Shown here in pieces: positions 23,975-31,748 of a DNA stretch of 64,000 bases. Numbering within the stretch: position 1 is the stretch's first letter; each line of letters starts with the position of its first letter. Under the pieces are notes generated by a model. The model saw only the letters and a list, made by a program, of their open reading frames with translations. It did not search any database and had not been told where the DNA came from. A program made the translations under genes and the position numbers. This stretch comes from Bacteroidales bacterium (GTDB taxonomy: Bacteria; Bacteroidota; Bacteroidia; Bacteroidales; Bacteroidaceae). Where the stretch lies: assembly GCA_004556745.1 (NCBI GenBank), contig SFFY01000007.1:1-64000 (forward strand), read 5' to 3'.

Positions 23975-24103
23975 ATGATTTTTAGAAAAAACCACAAAGT
24001 TCTTGTTCTTTTGATTTTGATGATGACGGCCACCTCGCTCCGTGCCGCCCCCGCCGCCTTTCGCGGCCGCTCGTTCAGCCTTTCGGCATCGTATAAGTTT
24101 TAA
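23975..24103 (+). CDS. Small secreted peptide or remnant of an outer-membrane protein
   Basis: A 42-codon ORF. Residues 1-8 are basic (MIFRKNHK), 9-23 are hydrophobic (VLVLLILMMTATSLR) and then RAAPA gives a plausible signal peptidase site, leaving about 17-18 mature residues that end SFSLSASYKF. The aromatic C-terminus resembles that of an outer-membrane beta-barrel. It may be a genuine small secreted peptide, or the fused ends of a deleted barrel protein. The stop is followed within 3 bp by a palindromic repeat, which could be the scar. Not recognised as any family. Positions 23790-23974 show nothing else. Confidence 0.45.
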   Translation: MIFRKNHKVLVLLILMMTATSLRAAPAAFRGRSFSLSASYKF

Positions 24104-24105
24104 GA

Positions 24106-24197
24106 GTAGGGGCGTTTTGCAAAGATAGTGCAAGGCGAGTGCAATAGAGTTTACTCTAATTGCCGAGCCGCAGCCTATCTTATTAAAAACGCCCGCC
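24106..24197. repeat. GCGTTTTGCAAAACGC palindrome split by a type R element
   Basis: The left half GTAGGGGCGTTTTGC ends at 24120 and the right half AAAACGCCCGCC resumes at about 24186. The 65 bp between is a type R imperfect palindrome with AAGATAG/CTATCTT ends and GCAATAGAG/CTCTAATTGC core. One repeat has thus inserted into the centre of another. The same nesting is seen at 57730-57815. Confidence 0.8.
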
Positions 24198-24292
24198 AAA
24201 TGCGCCACAGGACATAAAAATAATGTGGCAATCAAGGCAATCACTAACCGGGGCGCATATCCGCCCCCACTATTAACCAATTTATATTACTT

Positions 24293-24750
24293 ATGAAAGG
24301 AAAAACGTTTCTTAAAAGTGCGATTTTCTTTTGACATTTTCGGCTGCGCTCGGCAATATGAGCAAACTCTATTGCACTCGCTTGCACGAAAACTCTCGCC
24401 ATGGCAAAGTTCGAGTAAACTCAACTTTGCTCATCTGGCTTAACGAAATCGTTAGTATCCGAGTGGCCTTCGCGGTCTTGACCCTCTGCTCCGCCGCTTT
24501 CTTCTGCGGATGCAGCAACGATGATGAAAACAACGGCAACCTGAACGGCGGCGGCACTTCGCAGACCGACAAGGAAATCAACGGCCTCACGCTCGGCTCT
24601 GTGGGCAGCGGCACGCAGTTCGACCACATTCAGGTGTCCTATTCCAACGACGACTCTTTCGAGTGGTTCGGCGGCACGGTCAATGCCAAGTATCTCGTAG
24701 CCTATAAGGGCTGGGACGACGACTTCGACACCGACAACGCCGACTATTAA
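24293..24750 (+). pseudogene. Disrupted lipoprotein gene
   Basis: ATG at 24293 encodes MKGKTFLKSAIFF and then meets TGA. About 135 bp later the frame reads FAVLTLCSAAFFCGCSNDDE, a lipoprotein signal end with its lipobox Cys, followed by a Gly/Asn linker and GSGTQFDHIQVSYSNDDSFE ... YKGWDDDFDTDNADY, then stop. Joining the two parts restores one normal signal peptide, so the intervening small repeats look like an insertion. The 3' end also seems short: as I recall, proteins with the FEWFGGTVNAK/DDDFDTD motif usually continue for 200 or more residues. An alternative start inside the insertion (24331) gives a 139-residue product without an N-terminal signal. Confidence 0.7.
24336..24440. repeat. 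Composite of two small palindromes inside the lipoprotein gene
   Basis: 24336-24393 is a type R palindrome (TTTTCG/CGAAAA ends, CGGCAAT/ATTGCA core). 24394-24440 is a second type with GGCAAAG...CTTTGC arms that matches, inverted, the element at 59866-59930 over about 45 bp (GCCAGATGAGCAAAGTTGAG and onward). Together they account for most of the disruption of the gene. Confidence 0.75.
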
Positions 24751-24787
24751 GCCTTTATAGAGCGTTATAGGTATTAGATTATTTCTT

Positions 24788-24828
24788 GGCGGACGTGCTA
24801 AAAGCGCATCCGCCCTTTTGTTTTTTTA
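24788..24828 (+). terminator. Terminator after the lipoprotein pseudogene
   Basis: GGCGGACGTGCT (24788-24799) pairs with AGCGCATCCGCC (24803-24814) with one mismatch, followed by a T-rich run to 24828. Its presence 38 bp after the stop suggests the 3' end of the original transcript is intact even though the coding part is shortened. Confidence 0.85.
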
Positions 24829-24959
24829 TGTGCGTCCTATGGAAGTAAGGGCCTGGGGCGGGCGTATCGGAATAAAAGATTTGGGCGGGCTTACAGCCCG
24901 CCTCAATTATATGCCACCTAACTTATGAATTGCGGTCCAACTCTTGCAACTTTGAATTT

Positions 24960-25200
24960 TCAGCAAGATATTTTTTACTATCAAGGAGATATTTTTTCCT
25001 TTCTCCTGGATATTTTTCACTGTCTGCGCAGAAAAAGTTTGTTACAAACTTTGTAACATGTATTACAAACTTTGTAATATGTGTTACAAACTTTCTAACA
25101 AGCGTTACAAAGTTTGTAACAAAAACTTTCTTATAGGACAGGAAAAATTTTCAGGCAGACAGTGAAAAATATCTGCCTGAAAATAAAAAACATCTCGGAG
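24960..25200. repeat. Four-unit 21-bp array, copy 3, with both flanks
   Basis: The core is 25042-25119: three TTACAAACTTTGTAA-type units and a fourth centred on G, so the last is inverted. Spacers are CATGTA, TATGTG and CAAGCG. Flank words include CAAGGAGA, CTCCTGGA, CTGCGCAG, CTTATAGG, CAGGCAGA and CTGCCTGA. The remaining gap (24829-24959, 25201-25248) holds only a small GGCGGGCTTACAGCCCGCC hairpin near 24881-24900. Confidence 0.85.
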
Positions 25201-25248
25201 CAAGTCGCGACGCTCTGCGCAGGGCGTTGGCTGCAAGACGGTATGAAA

Positions 25249-25291
25249 ACAATAAAAAATATGGGCTGCGCCAAACGATGACGCAGCCCAT
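25249..25291 (-). terminator. Terminator of the OmpA-like gene
   Basis: ATGGGCTGCG (25261-25270) and CGCAGCCCAT (25282-25291) form a 10-bp perfect stem. On the minus strand it is followed by TATTTTTTATT. It lies 40 bp after the stop codon. Confidence 0.9.
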
Positions 25292-25330
25292 GGCTATGGT
25301 TACAATGAAAAACTTACTTATCGCAGGCAC

Positions 25331-26500
25331 TTATTTATTCTCTTCGAGGGTGCAGATGCTCACGCGGTTCCAGTCGGGTTCGGAGAACATATTGCCCACG
25401 CCCTGTCCTTCGGCAGAGATGCGCTCTGCACCAATCTTGTATTTCTCAACAAGGATGGTCTTCACGGCTTCTGCGCGTGCCTTGGCAATCTTGGCGTTGA
25501 TTTCGGCACTGCCCTCGGGCGAAGCGTAGCCCTTGATGCTTACGGTAGCCTCGGGGTGGTTTTTGAGGAAGGTGGCCACGCGCTCAACGTTGGGGAGTTG
25601 GGCGGGATCGACGGTGTACTTGCCTTGGCGGAACGTCACGGTCTGTTCCATGGAACTGGAATGTGTGTTCTTCGTGATGTATTCCGTAGTGGGTTTGCGA
25701 TTTTGGCAATCGGTGAGTGCCTGATTGGTAGCAGCGAGTTGGCGTTGCAGTTCGCCTATGGTGTTGTTTGCCCTGGCGAGTTGGCCTTCCTTGTCGCTCA
25801 CCGCGTCGCGGAGGTCGTTGATCTTTGCGTTCAGGCCGTCCACTTCTGCCTGGTCGTAGGTGCGCACCTTGGTGAAGTAGTGCTTGCCAGTCCAGTTCTT
25901 GAAGTGATAGGTCACGCCTGCCATGAGTTCGATGGCGCTCTTATTTACGTCGTAGGCAAGATAAGAGTCGGAGCGGCCGGCCTGCAGGTTGTAGACGATA
26001 GAAGGCTTCACGGCGATGGTCCATGCCTTCTTCTGACCCACGTTGAAGTTGAAGTTGACGCCCAGTTTGGAGGTGAGGAAGTTGTCGTCGCGCTTTACGG
26101 CGGCCTTGTAGTATTCACGTCCCCAGCCTGCGCCTACTACGGCTTCCATTTCAAAGACGCGGGGCACGCCGTTATAACCGCCGAAGAGGTTGAAAAGGTT
26201 GATTTTACCGAGCAGGCTGATGTTGTGCGCGTCAACAGCAAGGCGGCTGTCCGTAATGTTGTGCGCCATCGTGCCTTGCACTGCGAGGCCGAAGCCAGGC
26301 GTGATTTGCTTGGTGATTTCAAGGCCGTAAGTGGGGCGCATGTTGGCCCAGAAAGCGGAATGCGTGGTGGGCGTGATGCCGCCGCCTACGAGACCGATGG
26401 ACCAGTTATCGAAAAAGCGGCTGTGCTCCATTGCCTTTTGGGCGTTCATTGCTGCCGTGCCGACGAGGCCGGCAACCATAAGCGTAAAAATCTTTTTCAT
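25331..26500 (-). CDS. OmpA family outer-membrane protein
   Basis: A 389-residue protein with a signal peptide (MKKIFTLMVAGLVGTAAMNA, cut after NAQ). Residues 22-230 look like a short beta-barrel with repeated aromatic strands. A coiled-coil segment follows at about 230-275 (AEVDGLNAKINDLRDAVSDK, then a heptad-like run), and the C-terminal 100 residues form an OmpA peptidoglycan-binding domain with FRQGKYTVDP and VSIKGYASPEGSAEINAKIA. The usual NRRVEI end reads NRVSI. It likely links outer membrane and peptidoglycan. Monocistronic, with a TACTTTTG -7 box at 26596-26589. Confidence 0.92.
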   Translation of the reverse strand: MKKIFTLMVAGLVGTAAMNAQKAMEHSRFFDNWSIGLVGGGITPTTHSAFWANMRPTYGLEITKQITPGFGLAVQGTMAHNITDSRLAVDAHNISLLGKINLFNLFGGYNGVPRVFEMEAVVGAGWGREYYKAAVKRDDNFLTSKLGVNFNFNVGQKKAWTIAVKPSIVYNLQAGRSDSYLAYDVNKSAIELMAGVTYHFKNWTGKHYFTKVRTYDQAEVDGLNAKINDLRDAVSDKEGQLARANNTIGELQRQLAATNQALTDCQNRKPTTEYITKNTHSSSMEQTVTFRQGKYTVDPAQLPNVERVATFLKNHPEATVSIKGYASPEGSAEINAKIAKARAEAVKTILVEKYKIGAERISAEGQGVGNMFSEPDWNRVSICTLEENK

Positions 26501-26880
26501 GTTACTCTATATTTATTGGATGATACTTTTAGAGTGCGCCAGGCAAAATATCAAGCCATTAAGCGCGGACTCCCTTAAATATATGGCGCAAAAGTACAAC
26601 AATAAAATCATTTTCACCTGTTATAATGGTTGAAAAGGCACTAAAAAGGTAAAACTTTCAGAGTTATAGGACGCTTTTTAACGGAGAAATTGGTATTTCC
26701 GCTGTTTGTTGGGAAAAGTTTACGCCCTGATTTGCGCTTTTCATAGCAGATGTTTTGCGGAATATCGGCACAATACGCGCGTTATTACAACAAAATATCC
26801 TACTTTTGCAGATAATTTAGGTTTGTCGTATAAACAAGCATACATTTTCACCTGTTGGCATCATTAATAATCTTTGCTAA
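26501..26880. other. AT-rich intergenic stretch with two candidate -7 boxes
   Basis: No gene seen. TACTTTTG on the minus strand (26596-26589) could serve the OmpA-like gene, and TACTTTTG on the plus strand (26801-26808) could serve DUF3467 by transcribing through the hairpin element that follows. Neither has a clear TTTG partner at the right distance. Confidence 0.4.
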
Positions 26881-27098
26881 GTGCCTGGAAGGCACTACAA
26901 AAGCGCAGCTTTTTAGTAACCGGGGACGAAGTCCTCGGTATGACATTGCAAGGACGATGTGCCTGGAAGGCACTACGCCATAGGACAGGTAGCATTGCAA
27001 CAGGCGTACTGCCTTCCAGGCAGAACTATTGTTATAGCCTCTACCGAGGACTTCGTCCCCGGTTATCGTCGCTTCGCTCCGTACTGCCTTCCAGGCAG
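26881..27098. repeat. Nested hairpin element with four GCCTGGAAGGCA-type palindromes
   Basis: Copies of GTGCCTGGAAGGCACTAC lie at 26881-26898 and 26959-26976, and the inverted form GTACTGCCTTCCAGGCAG at 27006-27023 and 27081-27098. Between them a 24-bp perfect inverted repeat (26917-26940 with 27042-27065) carries CCGGGGACGAAGTCCTCGG. The whole 218 bp can fold into one long hairpin with side loops. A partial solo copy (GTCTGGAAGGCACTTAAC) is at 60160-60177. There is no coding capacity. Confidence 0.88.
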
Positions 27099-27163
27099 AG
27101 AATACTTTGATCAATTTATTACTATATATACTCACCGCATACACAATATTATATATATACATC

Positions 27164-27496
27164 ATGGAAAATAAAGAAAACCAAGACGGGCAACTCAAAA
27201 TAGAACTTACGCCCGAGGTGGCAGAAGGCATCTATGCCAACCTTGCCATTATCACCCATTCAAGTGCCGAGGTGGTGCTCGACTTTATCCGCGTGCTGCC
27301 GGGCCTGCCCAAGGCTAACGTGAAAAGCCGCATCGTGCTGGCACCCGAGCACGCCAAACGCCTGCTCTTCGCACTGCAAGACAATATCGTGAAATACGAA
27401 AAGCAATTCGGCACCATCAATCTGCCGGGCGGCAATCCCCAGCAACCGGGAGGACGCACAGCCACGCCCTTTGGCATTCCCGAAGGCAACGCATAA
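27164..27496 (+). CDS. DUF3467 family protein
   Basis: A 110-residue soluble protein. LKIELTPEVAEGIYANLAII, SSAEVVLDFIRVLPGLPKAN and the RIVLAPEHAKRLLFALQDNI block are the DUF3467 core, followed by a Gly/Pro-rich tail. It is common in Bacteroidota and of unknown function. The start giving MENKENQDG is chosen; a longer frame from 27107 would read through the hairpin element. The gap to alaS is filled with repeats. Confidence 0.88.
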   Translation: MENKENQDGQLKIELTPEVAEGIYANLAIITHSSAEVVLDFIRVLPGLPKANVKSRIVLAPEHAKRLLFALQDNIVKYEKQFGTINLPGGNPQQPGGRTATPFGIPEGNA

Positions 27497-27499
27497 TCA

Positions 27500-27797
27500 T
27501 ATATTTTAGTAAACAAGTAAACGAGTATACGAAGAAACAAGTATACGAGTGTGATTAAGAACGACAACATAGACAACAACAGACAACTCCAAGTCTGACA
27601 ATTCTGCGCAAAATATGACGACAACTTAGACAACCGGGCGTATTTTATACGCCCTCCTCGCACGCAGGAAGACAACTGAAAGTTGTCGAAAGTTGTCCCA
27701 GTTGTCGTCAAAACAAAAGCAAGCAATACAAAAAAGTTGTCAAGAGTTGTCTAAGTTGTCGCAAAATAAAAAAGCATCCATTAGTCTACTCGTCTAC
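27500..27797. repeat. GTTGTC-rich repeat, copy A, framed by octanucleotide words
   Basis: 27556-27770 is built from GACAAC and GTTGTC words (GACGACAACTTAGACAAC, GAAAGTTGTCCCAGTTGTC) around a GGGCGTATTTTATACGCCC palindrome. Close relatives lie at 54241-54415 (inverted) and 59950-60126. Octanucleotide words of the GAGTAAAC type flank it at 27500-27550 and 27783-27797 in opposite orientations. The element fills the 319-bp gap before alaS. Confidence 0.85.
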
Positions 27798-27815
27798 AAA
27801 AAAGCACCAAGCAAT

Positions 27816-30440
27816 ATGACTGCCAACGAAATACGCGAAGCCTACAAGAAGTTCTTTGAATCGAAAGGACATCTCATCGTGCCCTCCGCACCAATGGTGA
27901 TCAAAGACGACCCTACGCTGATGTTCACCAATGCCGGCATGAACCAGTTTAAGGATATCATTCTCGGCAACACCGAACCGAAATGCCGCCGACAGACCGA
28001 CTCGCAAAAATGTCTGCGCGTGAGCGGCAAGCACAACGACCTCGAAGAGGTGGGCCACGACACATATCACCACACCATGTTTGAAATGCTCGGCAACTGG
28101 AGTTTCGGCGACTACTTCAAGGAAGAAGCCATCACGTGGGCGTACGAGTTTCTCGTGGACGTGCTGAAAGTCAACCCCGAGCATCTTTACGTCACCATTT
28201 TCGAGGGTTCAAAGGAAGAAGGCCTCGAGCGCGACAACGAAGCCGCCGCCATCTGGGGACGTTTCTTCCCCGAAAGCCACATCATCAACGGCAATAAGCA
28301 CGATAACTTCTGGGAAATGGGCGACACCGGCCCTTGCGGTCCGTGCTCCGAGATACATATCGACAGCCGCACGCCCGAAGAGCGCGCCGCTGTGCCGGGA
28401 GCAGAACTCGTGAACAAAGACAATCCGCAGGTCATCGAAATCTGGAATCTCGTGTTCATGCAGTACAACCGCAAGGCCGACGGCTCGCTCGAGCCGCTGC
28501 CGCATAAGGTGATTGACACTGGCATGGGTTTCGAGCGTCTCGTGCGCGTGATGCAGGACAAACATTCCAACTACGACACCGACGTATTCCAGCCCATCAT
28601 TAAAAAGATTGGCGAACTCTCCGGCTATACCTACGGCGAAAAAGAAGAGACCGACGTGGCCATGCGCGTAGTGGCCGACCACCTGCGTGCCATTGCCTTC
28701 TCCATTGCCGACGGGCAACTGCCCTCGAACGCCAAGGCAGGCTACGTAATCCGCCGCATCCTGCGCCGCGCCGTGCGCTACGCCTACACGTTCCTCGGCC
28801 AGCGCGAAGCCTTCCTCTACCGCCTTCTGCCCACCCTTGTGGAAGAAATGGGCGGAGCCTATCCCGAACTGCCGGCGCAGCAGACGCTCATCGGCCGCGT
28901 AATGAAAGAAGAGGAAGAGTCCTTCCTCCGCACCCTCTCGACAGGCATCTCGCTGCTTGAAGGCGTGATTGAGCAGACCGTGAAGGCAGGCCGCGACACC
29001 GTGGACGGCGAAAAGGCATTCACCCTCTTCGATACGTACGGCTTCCCCCTCGACCTCACGCAACTTATCTGCTCCGAGAAGGGCCTGAAAGTAGACGAAG
29101 CCGGCTTCAACGCCGAGATGCAGAAACAGAAGGAGCGTGCCCGCAACGCTGCCGCCGTGGAAACGGACGACTGGGTGGTGCTCGCAGAAGGCGAAACGCA
29201 GTTCGTGGGCTGGGACGGCCTCGAAGCCGAAAGCCGCATACTGCGCTACCGCCGCGTGCAGCAGAAGAAGCAGACCTATTACGAACTTGTGTTGGACACC
29301 ACGCCTTTCTACGCCGAAATGGGCGGACAGGTGGGCGACCGGGGCACGCTGCAAAGCGAGACCGAAACGGTGGAAATCTTCGACGTGAAGCGCGAGAACA
29401 ATCTGCCCATACATCTCACTAAAAAACTGCCCGCCAATCCCGCCGCCGCTTTCCATGCCACGGTGGACGCCGAGGCACGCCATGCCAGCGAAGCCAACCA
29501 CACTGCCACGCACCTGCTTGACCAGGCCTTGCGTGAGGTGCTCGGCACGCACGTTGAGCAGAAAGGCTCGCTCGTAACGCCCGATTATCTGCGCTTCGAC
29601 TTTTCGCATTTCCAAAAGGTAACGCCTGAGGAACTGCGTGAGGTGGAGCGGATTGTGAACCGCCGTATCCGCGAGGACATTCCTATGCAGGACCACCGCG
29701 ATGTGCCTATCGAAGAGGCCAAGCAACTCGGTGCCATCGCCCTCTTCGGCGAGAAATACGGCGACCGCGTGCGCGTGGTGCAGTTTGGCAAGAGCGTTGA
29801 ATTTTGCGGCGGCTGCCACGCCAAGAGCACCGGGCGCATCGGCATGGTACGCATACTCTCCGAGAGCAGTGTCGCCGCCGGCGTGCGCCGCATCGAGGCC
29901 ATCACGGGCAAGGCCGCCGAGGAAAGCATTTATGCGCAGGAGGACATCTTGCGCGGGTTGCAGAACTTCTTCGCCGGCGCAAAGGACCTCACGGCTGCCA
30001 TTAAGAAAACCATCGAGGAAAACGACGGACTGAAGCGTCAGGTGGACGACTTCGTGAAAGAGCGCGTCACCGCCCTGCGCGACCGCCTCGTGCGCAACGC
30101 CACGGAGAAGGGCGGCGTGAAAGTGCTCAATGCCGTGCTCTCTACCAACATTGCGCCCGATGCCGTAAAGGACCTCGCATTCCAAATCTCCGGCATGCTG
30201 CCCGAAGACATGCTTTGCGTACTCGGCAGCACCTTTGAGGGCAAGCCGCTCCTCACGGTGATGATCAGCAAAAACCTCGTGGAAGGACGCGGCTGGCACG
30301 CCGGCAACATGGTGCGCGAGGCTGCCAAACTCATCAAGGGCGGCGGCGGTGGTGCGCCCCACTTCGCCACGGCCGGCGGCAAGGACGCTTCCGGCTTGGA
30401 GCAGGCTGTAAGCCACGTGCTCGATATGGCCGGCATTTAA
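27816..30440 (+). CDS. alaS: Alanine--tRNA ligase
   Basis: An 874-residue class II synthetase. The catalytic domain starts TANEIREAYKKFFESKGH, with motif 2 HHTMFEMLGNWSFGDYF. The editing domain carries HTATHLL and the zinc-binding CGGCHAKSTGRIG. The C-Ala domain ends with GGGGGAPHFATAGGKD. Length matches the family when the ATG at 27816 is used; the longer frame from 27693 translates repeat DNA. Closed by a good terminator. Confidence 0.97.
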   Translation: MTANEIREAYKKFFESKGHLIVPSAPMVIKDDPTLMFTNAGMNQFKDIILGNTEPKCRRQTDSQKCLRVSGKHNDLEEVGHDTYHHTMFEMLGNWSFGDYFKEEAITWAYEFLVDVLKVNPEHLYVTIFEGSKEEGLERDNEAAAIWGRFFPESHIINGNKHDNFWEMGDTGPCGPCSEIHIDSRTPEERAAVPGAELVNKDNPQVIEIWNLVFMQYNRKADGSLEPLPHKVIDTGMGFERLVRVMQDKHSNYDTDVFQPIIKKIGELSGYTYGEKEETDVAMRVVADHLRAIAFSIADGQLPSNAKAGYVIRRILRRAVRYAYTFLGQREAFLYRLLPTLVEEMGGAYPELPAQQTLIGRVMKEEEESFLRTLSTGISLLEGVIEQTVKAGRDTVDGEKAFTLFDTYGFPLDLTQLICSEKGLKVDEAGFNAEMQKQKERARNAAAVETDDWVVLAEGETQFVGWDGLEAESRILRYRRVQQKKQTYYELVLDTTPFYAEMGGQVGDRGTLQSETETVEIFDVKRENNLPIHLTKKLPANPAAAFHATVDAEARHASEANHTATHLLDQALREVLGTHVEQKGSLVTPDYLRFDFSHFQKVTPEELREVERIVNRRIREDIPMQDHRDVPIEEAKQLGAIALFGEKYGDRVRVVQFGKSVEFCGGCHAKSTGRIGMVRILSESSVAAGVRRIEAITGKAAEESIYAQEDILRGLQNFFAGAKDLTAAIKKTIEENDGLKRQVDDFVKERVTALRDRLVRNATEKGGVKVLNAVLSTNIAPDAVKDLAFQISGMLPEDMLCVLGSTFEGKPLLTVMISKNLVEGRGWHAGNMVREAAKLIKGGGGGAPHFATAGGKDASGLEQAVSHVLDMAGI

Positions 30441-30468
30441 TTTGTTTCTAAAAAAACATATATAAAGG

Positions 30469-30504
30469 AAAGGCTGCGTCAATGCTTGGCGCAGCCTTTT
30501 TTAT
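30469..30504 (+). terminator. alaS terminator
   Basis: AAAGGCTGCG (30469-30478) pairs with CGCAGCCTTT (30490-30499), followed by TTTTTATAA. It lies 28 bp after the stop. Confidence 0.9.
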
Positions 30505-30559
30505 AAGAAAAATCATTTTCCAAGTAGCGAAAACGGCGCGGCGTTGTATCATATAATAG

Positions 30560-31087
30560 ATGGACAAGCAAACATACATATCCTTAGCCCCCCTTTGCCG
30601 CAGCGCAGCCGAAGCGCAGGCGGCGCGATACGTGCAAGACGAGGCGGAAAGGGAGGACATCGTGCAGGATGTGTTGCTGAAAATGTGGGAGCAGCACGAG
30701 TTGCTGCAGTCCGACCCGCAGAAACTCAAAGCCTACGCCGCCACGCTGGCACGCAACCACTGCCTCAACAGGCAGAAGCACCGCCGGCGGCACCCTTTCC
30801 TAAGGTTCTTTTGGGGAGAGGAGCACGAAGAAACGCCCATGCCCGAGCCGGCAGAAAAGGAAACGCCGCACAGCAGGCTGGAAAGCGAGGAAATGCAGCG
30901 CGTGTTCCGCACGGCACTCGCCCGACTGCCTGAAAACCAGCGCAAAATATTCCTGATGCGCAGCGAGCACGACCTGCCGTTCTGCGAAATAGCCAGCATT
31001 TTGGGCACATCCGAGTCGTCGGTGCGCGGCACGCTCTGCAAGGCGCGGGCGCGGCTTTTGGAACTTATTAAAAAAGAAATCAGATGA
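30560..31087 (+). CDS. RNA polymerase ECF-type sigma factor
   Basis: A 175-residue sigma-70 family protein. Region 2 is visible as YVQDEAEREDIVQDVLLKMW, and region 4 as RLPENQRKIFLMRSEHDLPF then EIASILGTSESSVRGTLCKA. Region 3 is absent, so it is an ECF type. Two genes follow closely on the same strand, of which the first has a central membrane segment and may be the anti-sigma factor. No target promoter can be assigned. Confidence 0.92.
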   Translation: MDKQTYISLAPLCRSAAEAQAARYVQDEAEREDIVQDVLLKMWEQHELLQSDPQKLKAYAATLARNHCLNRQKHRRRHPFLRFFWGEEHEETPMPEPAEKETPHSRLESEEMQRVFRTALARLPENQRKIFLMRSEHDLPFCEIASILGTSESSVRGTLCKARARLLELIKKEIR

Positions 31088-31127
31088 ACAACCAAGCGAA
31101 TTAAAAGAACCCACCTTATAGAAATAG

Positions 31128-31748
31128 ATGAACGACAAGGCATACATACAGCATTTGCTCGACCGCTACATGACGGCCACGGCATCGGAGGACGAGGAAC
31201 GGCGGCTCCGGGAATGGTTTGCCGCTCAGGACAATGTGCCCGAAGAATGGCAGCCCTACGCCATACTGCTCACGGGTCGCGCGGCCGCCGCGCCGCGCAG
31301 GCATCGTCTGGCAAAATGGGCGGCGAGCGCGGCAGCAGCCGTCGTGATTGTGGCAGCGGGACTGTTTGCCCTTCACGCGCCGCAGCAGCCCGCACAGCCC
31401 GTGGCGCAAACCGTTGCCCCTCTTGCGCCTGCCGCCGTCCAGCAGCCCGCGCCTGCGGAAAAGGCCGCACCTGCCGAACCCCGTCTTGCCGCCGCCAAGC
31501 GCAAGGCACAGCCGGCGCTGCGCAGTGTCCCCGCCGTGGCGGAGCGTGCAAAGGAAGTACCCGCACCCGCAGAGCCGCCGGTAGAAGAAGCCCCGCCTTC
31601 GCCCGAAGCGCTCCAGTTGGTGGAAGAACTGCTGGCGCAGGCCATGGAAAACAAAGAGGACAAGGAAGAGCGCATGTGCCGCGAACTGATTGAGGAAGTT
31701 TTACACAATATATATTATACGTCTCACCAAACCGAACTGACATTATGA
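31128..31748 (+). CDS. Putative anti-sigma factor-like membrane protein
   Basis: A 206-residue protein. The N-terminal 50 residues (YIQHLLDRYMTATASEDEER, REWF) resemble the cytosolic helical part of Bacteroidota anti-sigma factors. One transmembrane helix lies at about 64-83 (WAASAAAAVVIVAAGLFAL). Then comes a long Ala/Pro-rich periplasmic stretch (85-160) and a C-terminal acidic helix. There is no FecR domain. It begins 40 bp after the sigma gene and overlaps the next gene by 4 bp (ATGA). The role is inferred from position. Confidence 0.65.
   Translation: MNDKAYIQHLLDRYMTATASEDEERRLREWFAAQDNVPEEWQPYAILLTGRAAAAPRRHRLAKWAASAAAAVVIVAAGLFALHAPQQPAQPVAQTVAPLAPAAVQQPAPAEKAAPAEPRLAAAKRKAQPALRSVPAVAERAKEVPAPAEPPVEEAPPSPEALQLVEELLAQAMENKEDKEERMCRELIEEVLHNIYYTSHQTELTL

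Noticed and set aside
23776..24280. Minus-strand ORFs of 85 and 127 residues in the repeat-rich strip
   Set aside because: They run through palindromic repeats and opposite the small signal-peptide ORF, with no domain, signal or conserved block visible.
24930..25136. Small protein rich in FVTNFVT repeats, and similar frames at 37929-38126, 63136-63363 and 8131-8379
   Set aside because: These are translations of the TTACAAAG arrays. The frames differ between copies and have no start context or conserved ends.
27693..27815. N-terminal extension of AlaRS by 41 residues
   Set aside because: The extension is Lys/Gln/Ser-rich and is read from the GTTGTC and octanucleotide repeats. Family alignment starts at the ATG at 27816.
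28209..30482. 757-residue antisense ORF over alaS, and 729 residues over the M6 protease (42029-44218)
   Set aside because: They lie exactly opposite well-supported genes and arise from the strong GC bias at third positions.
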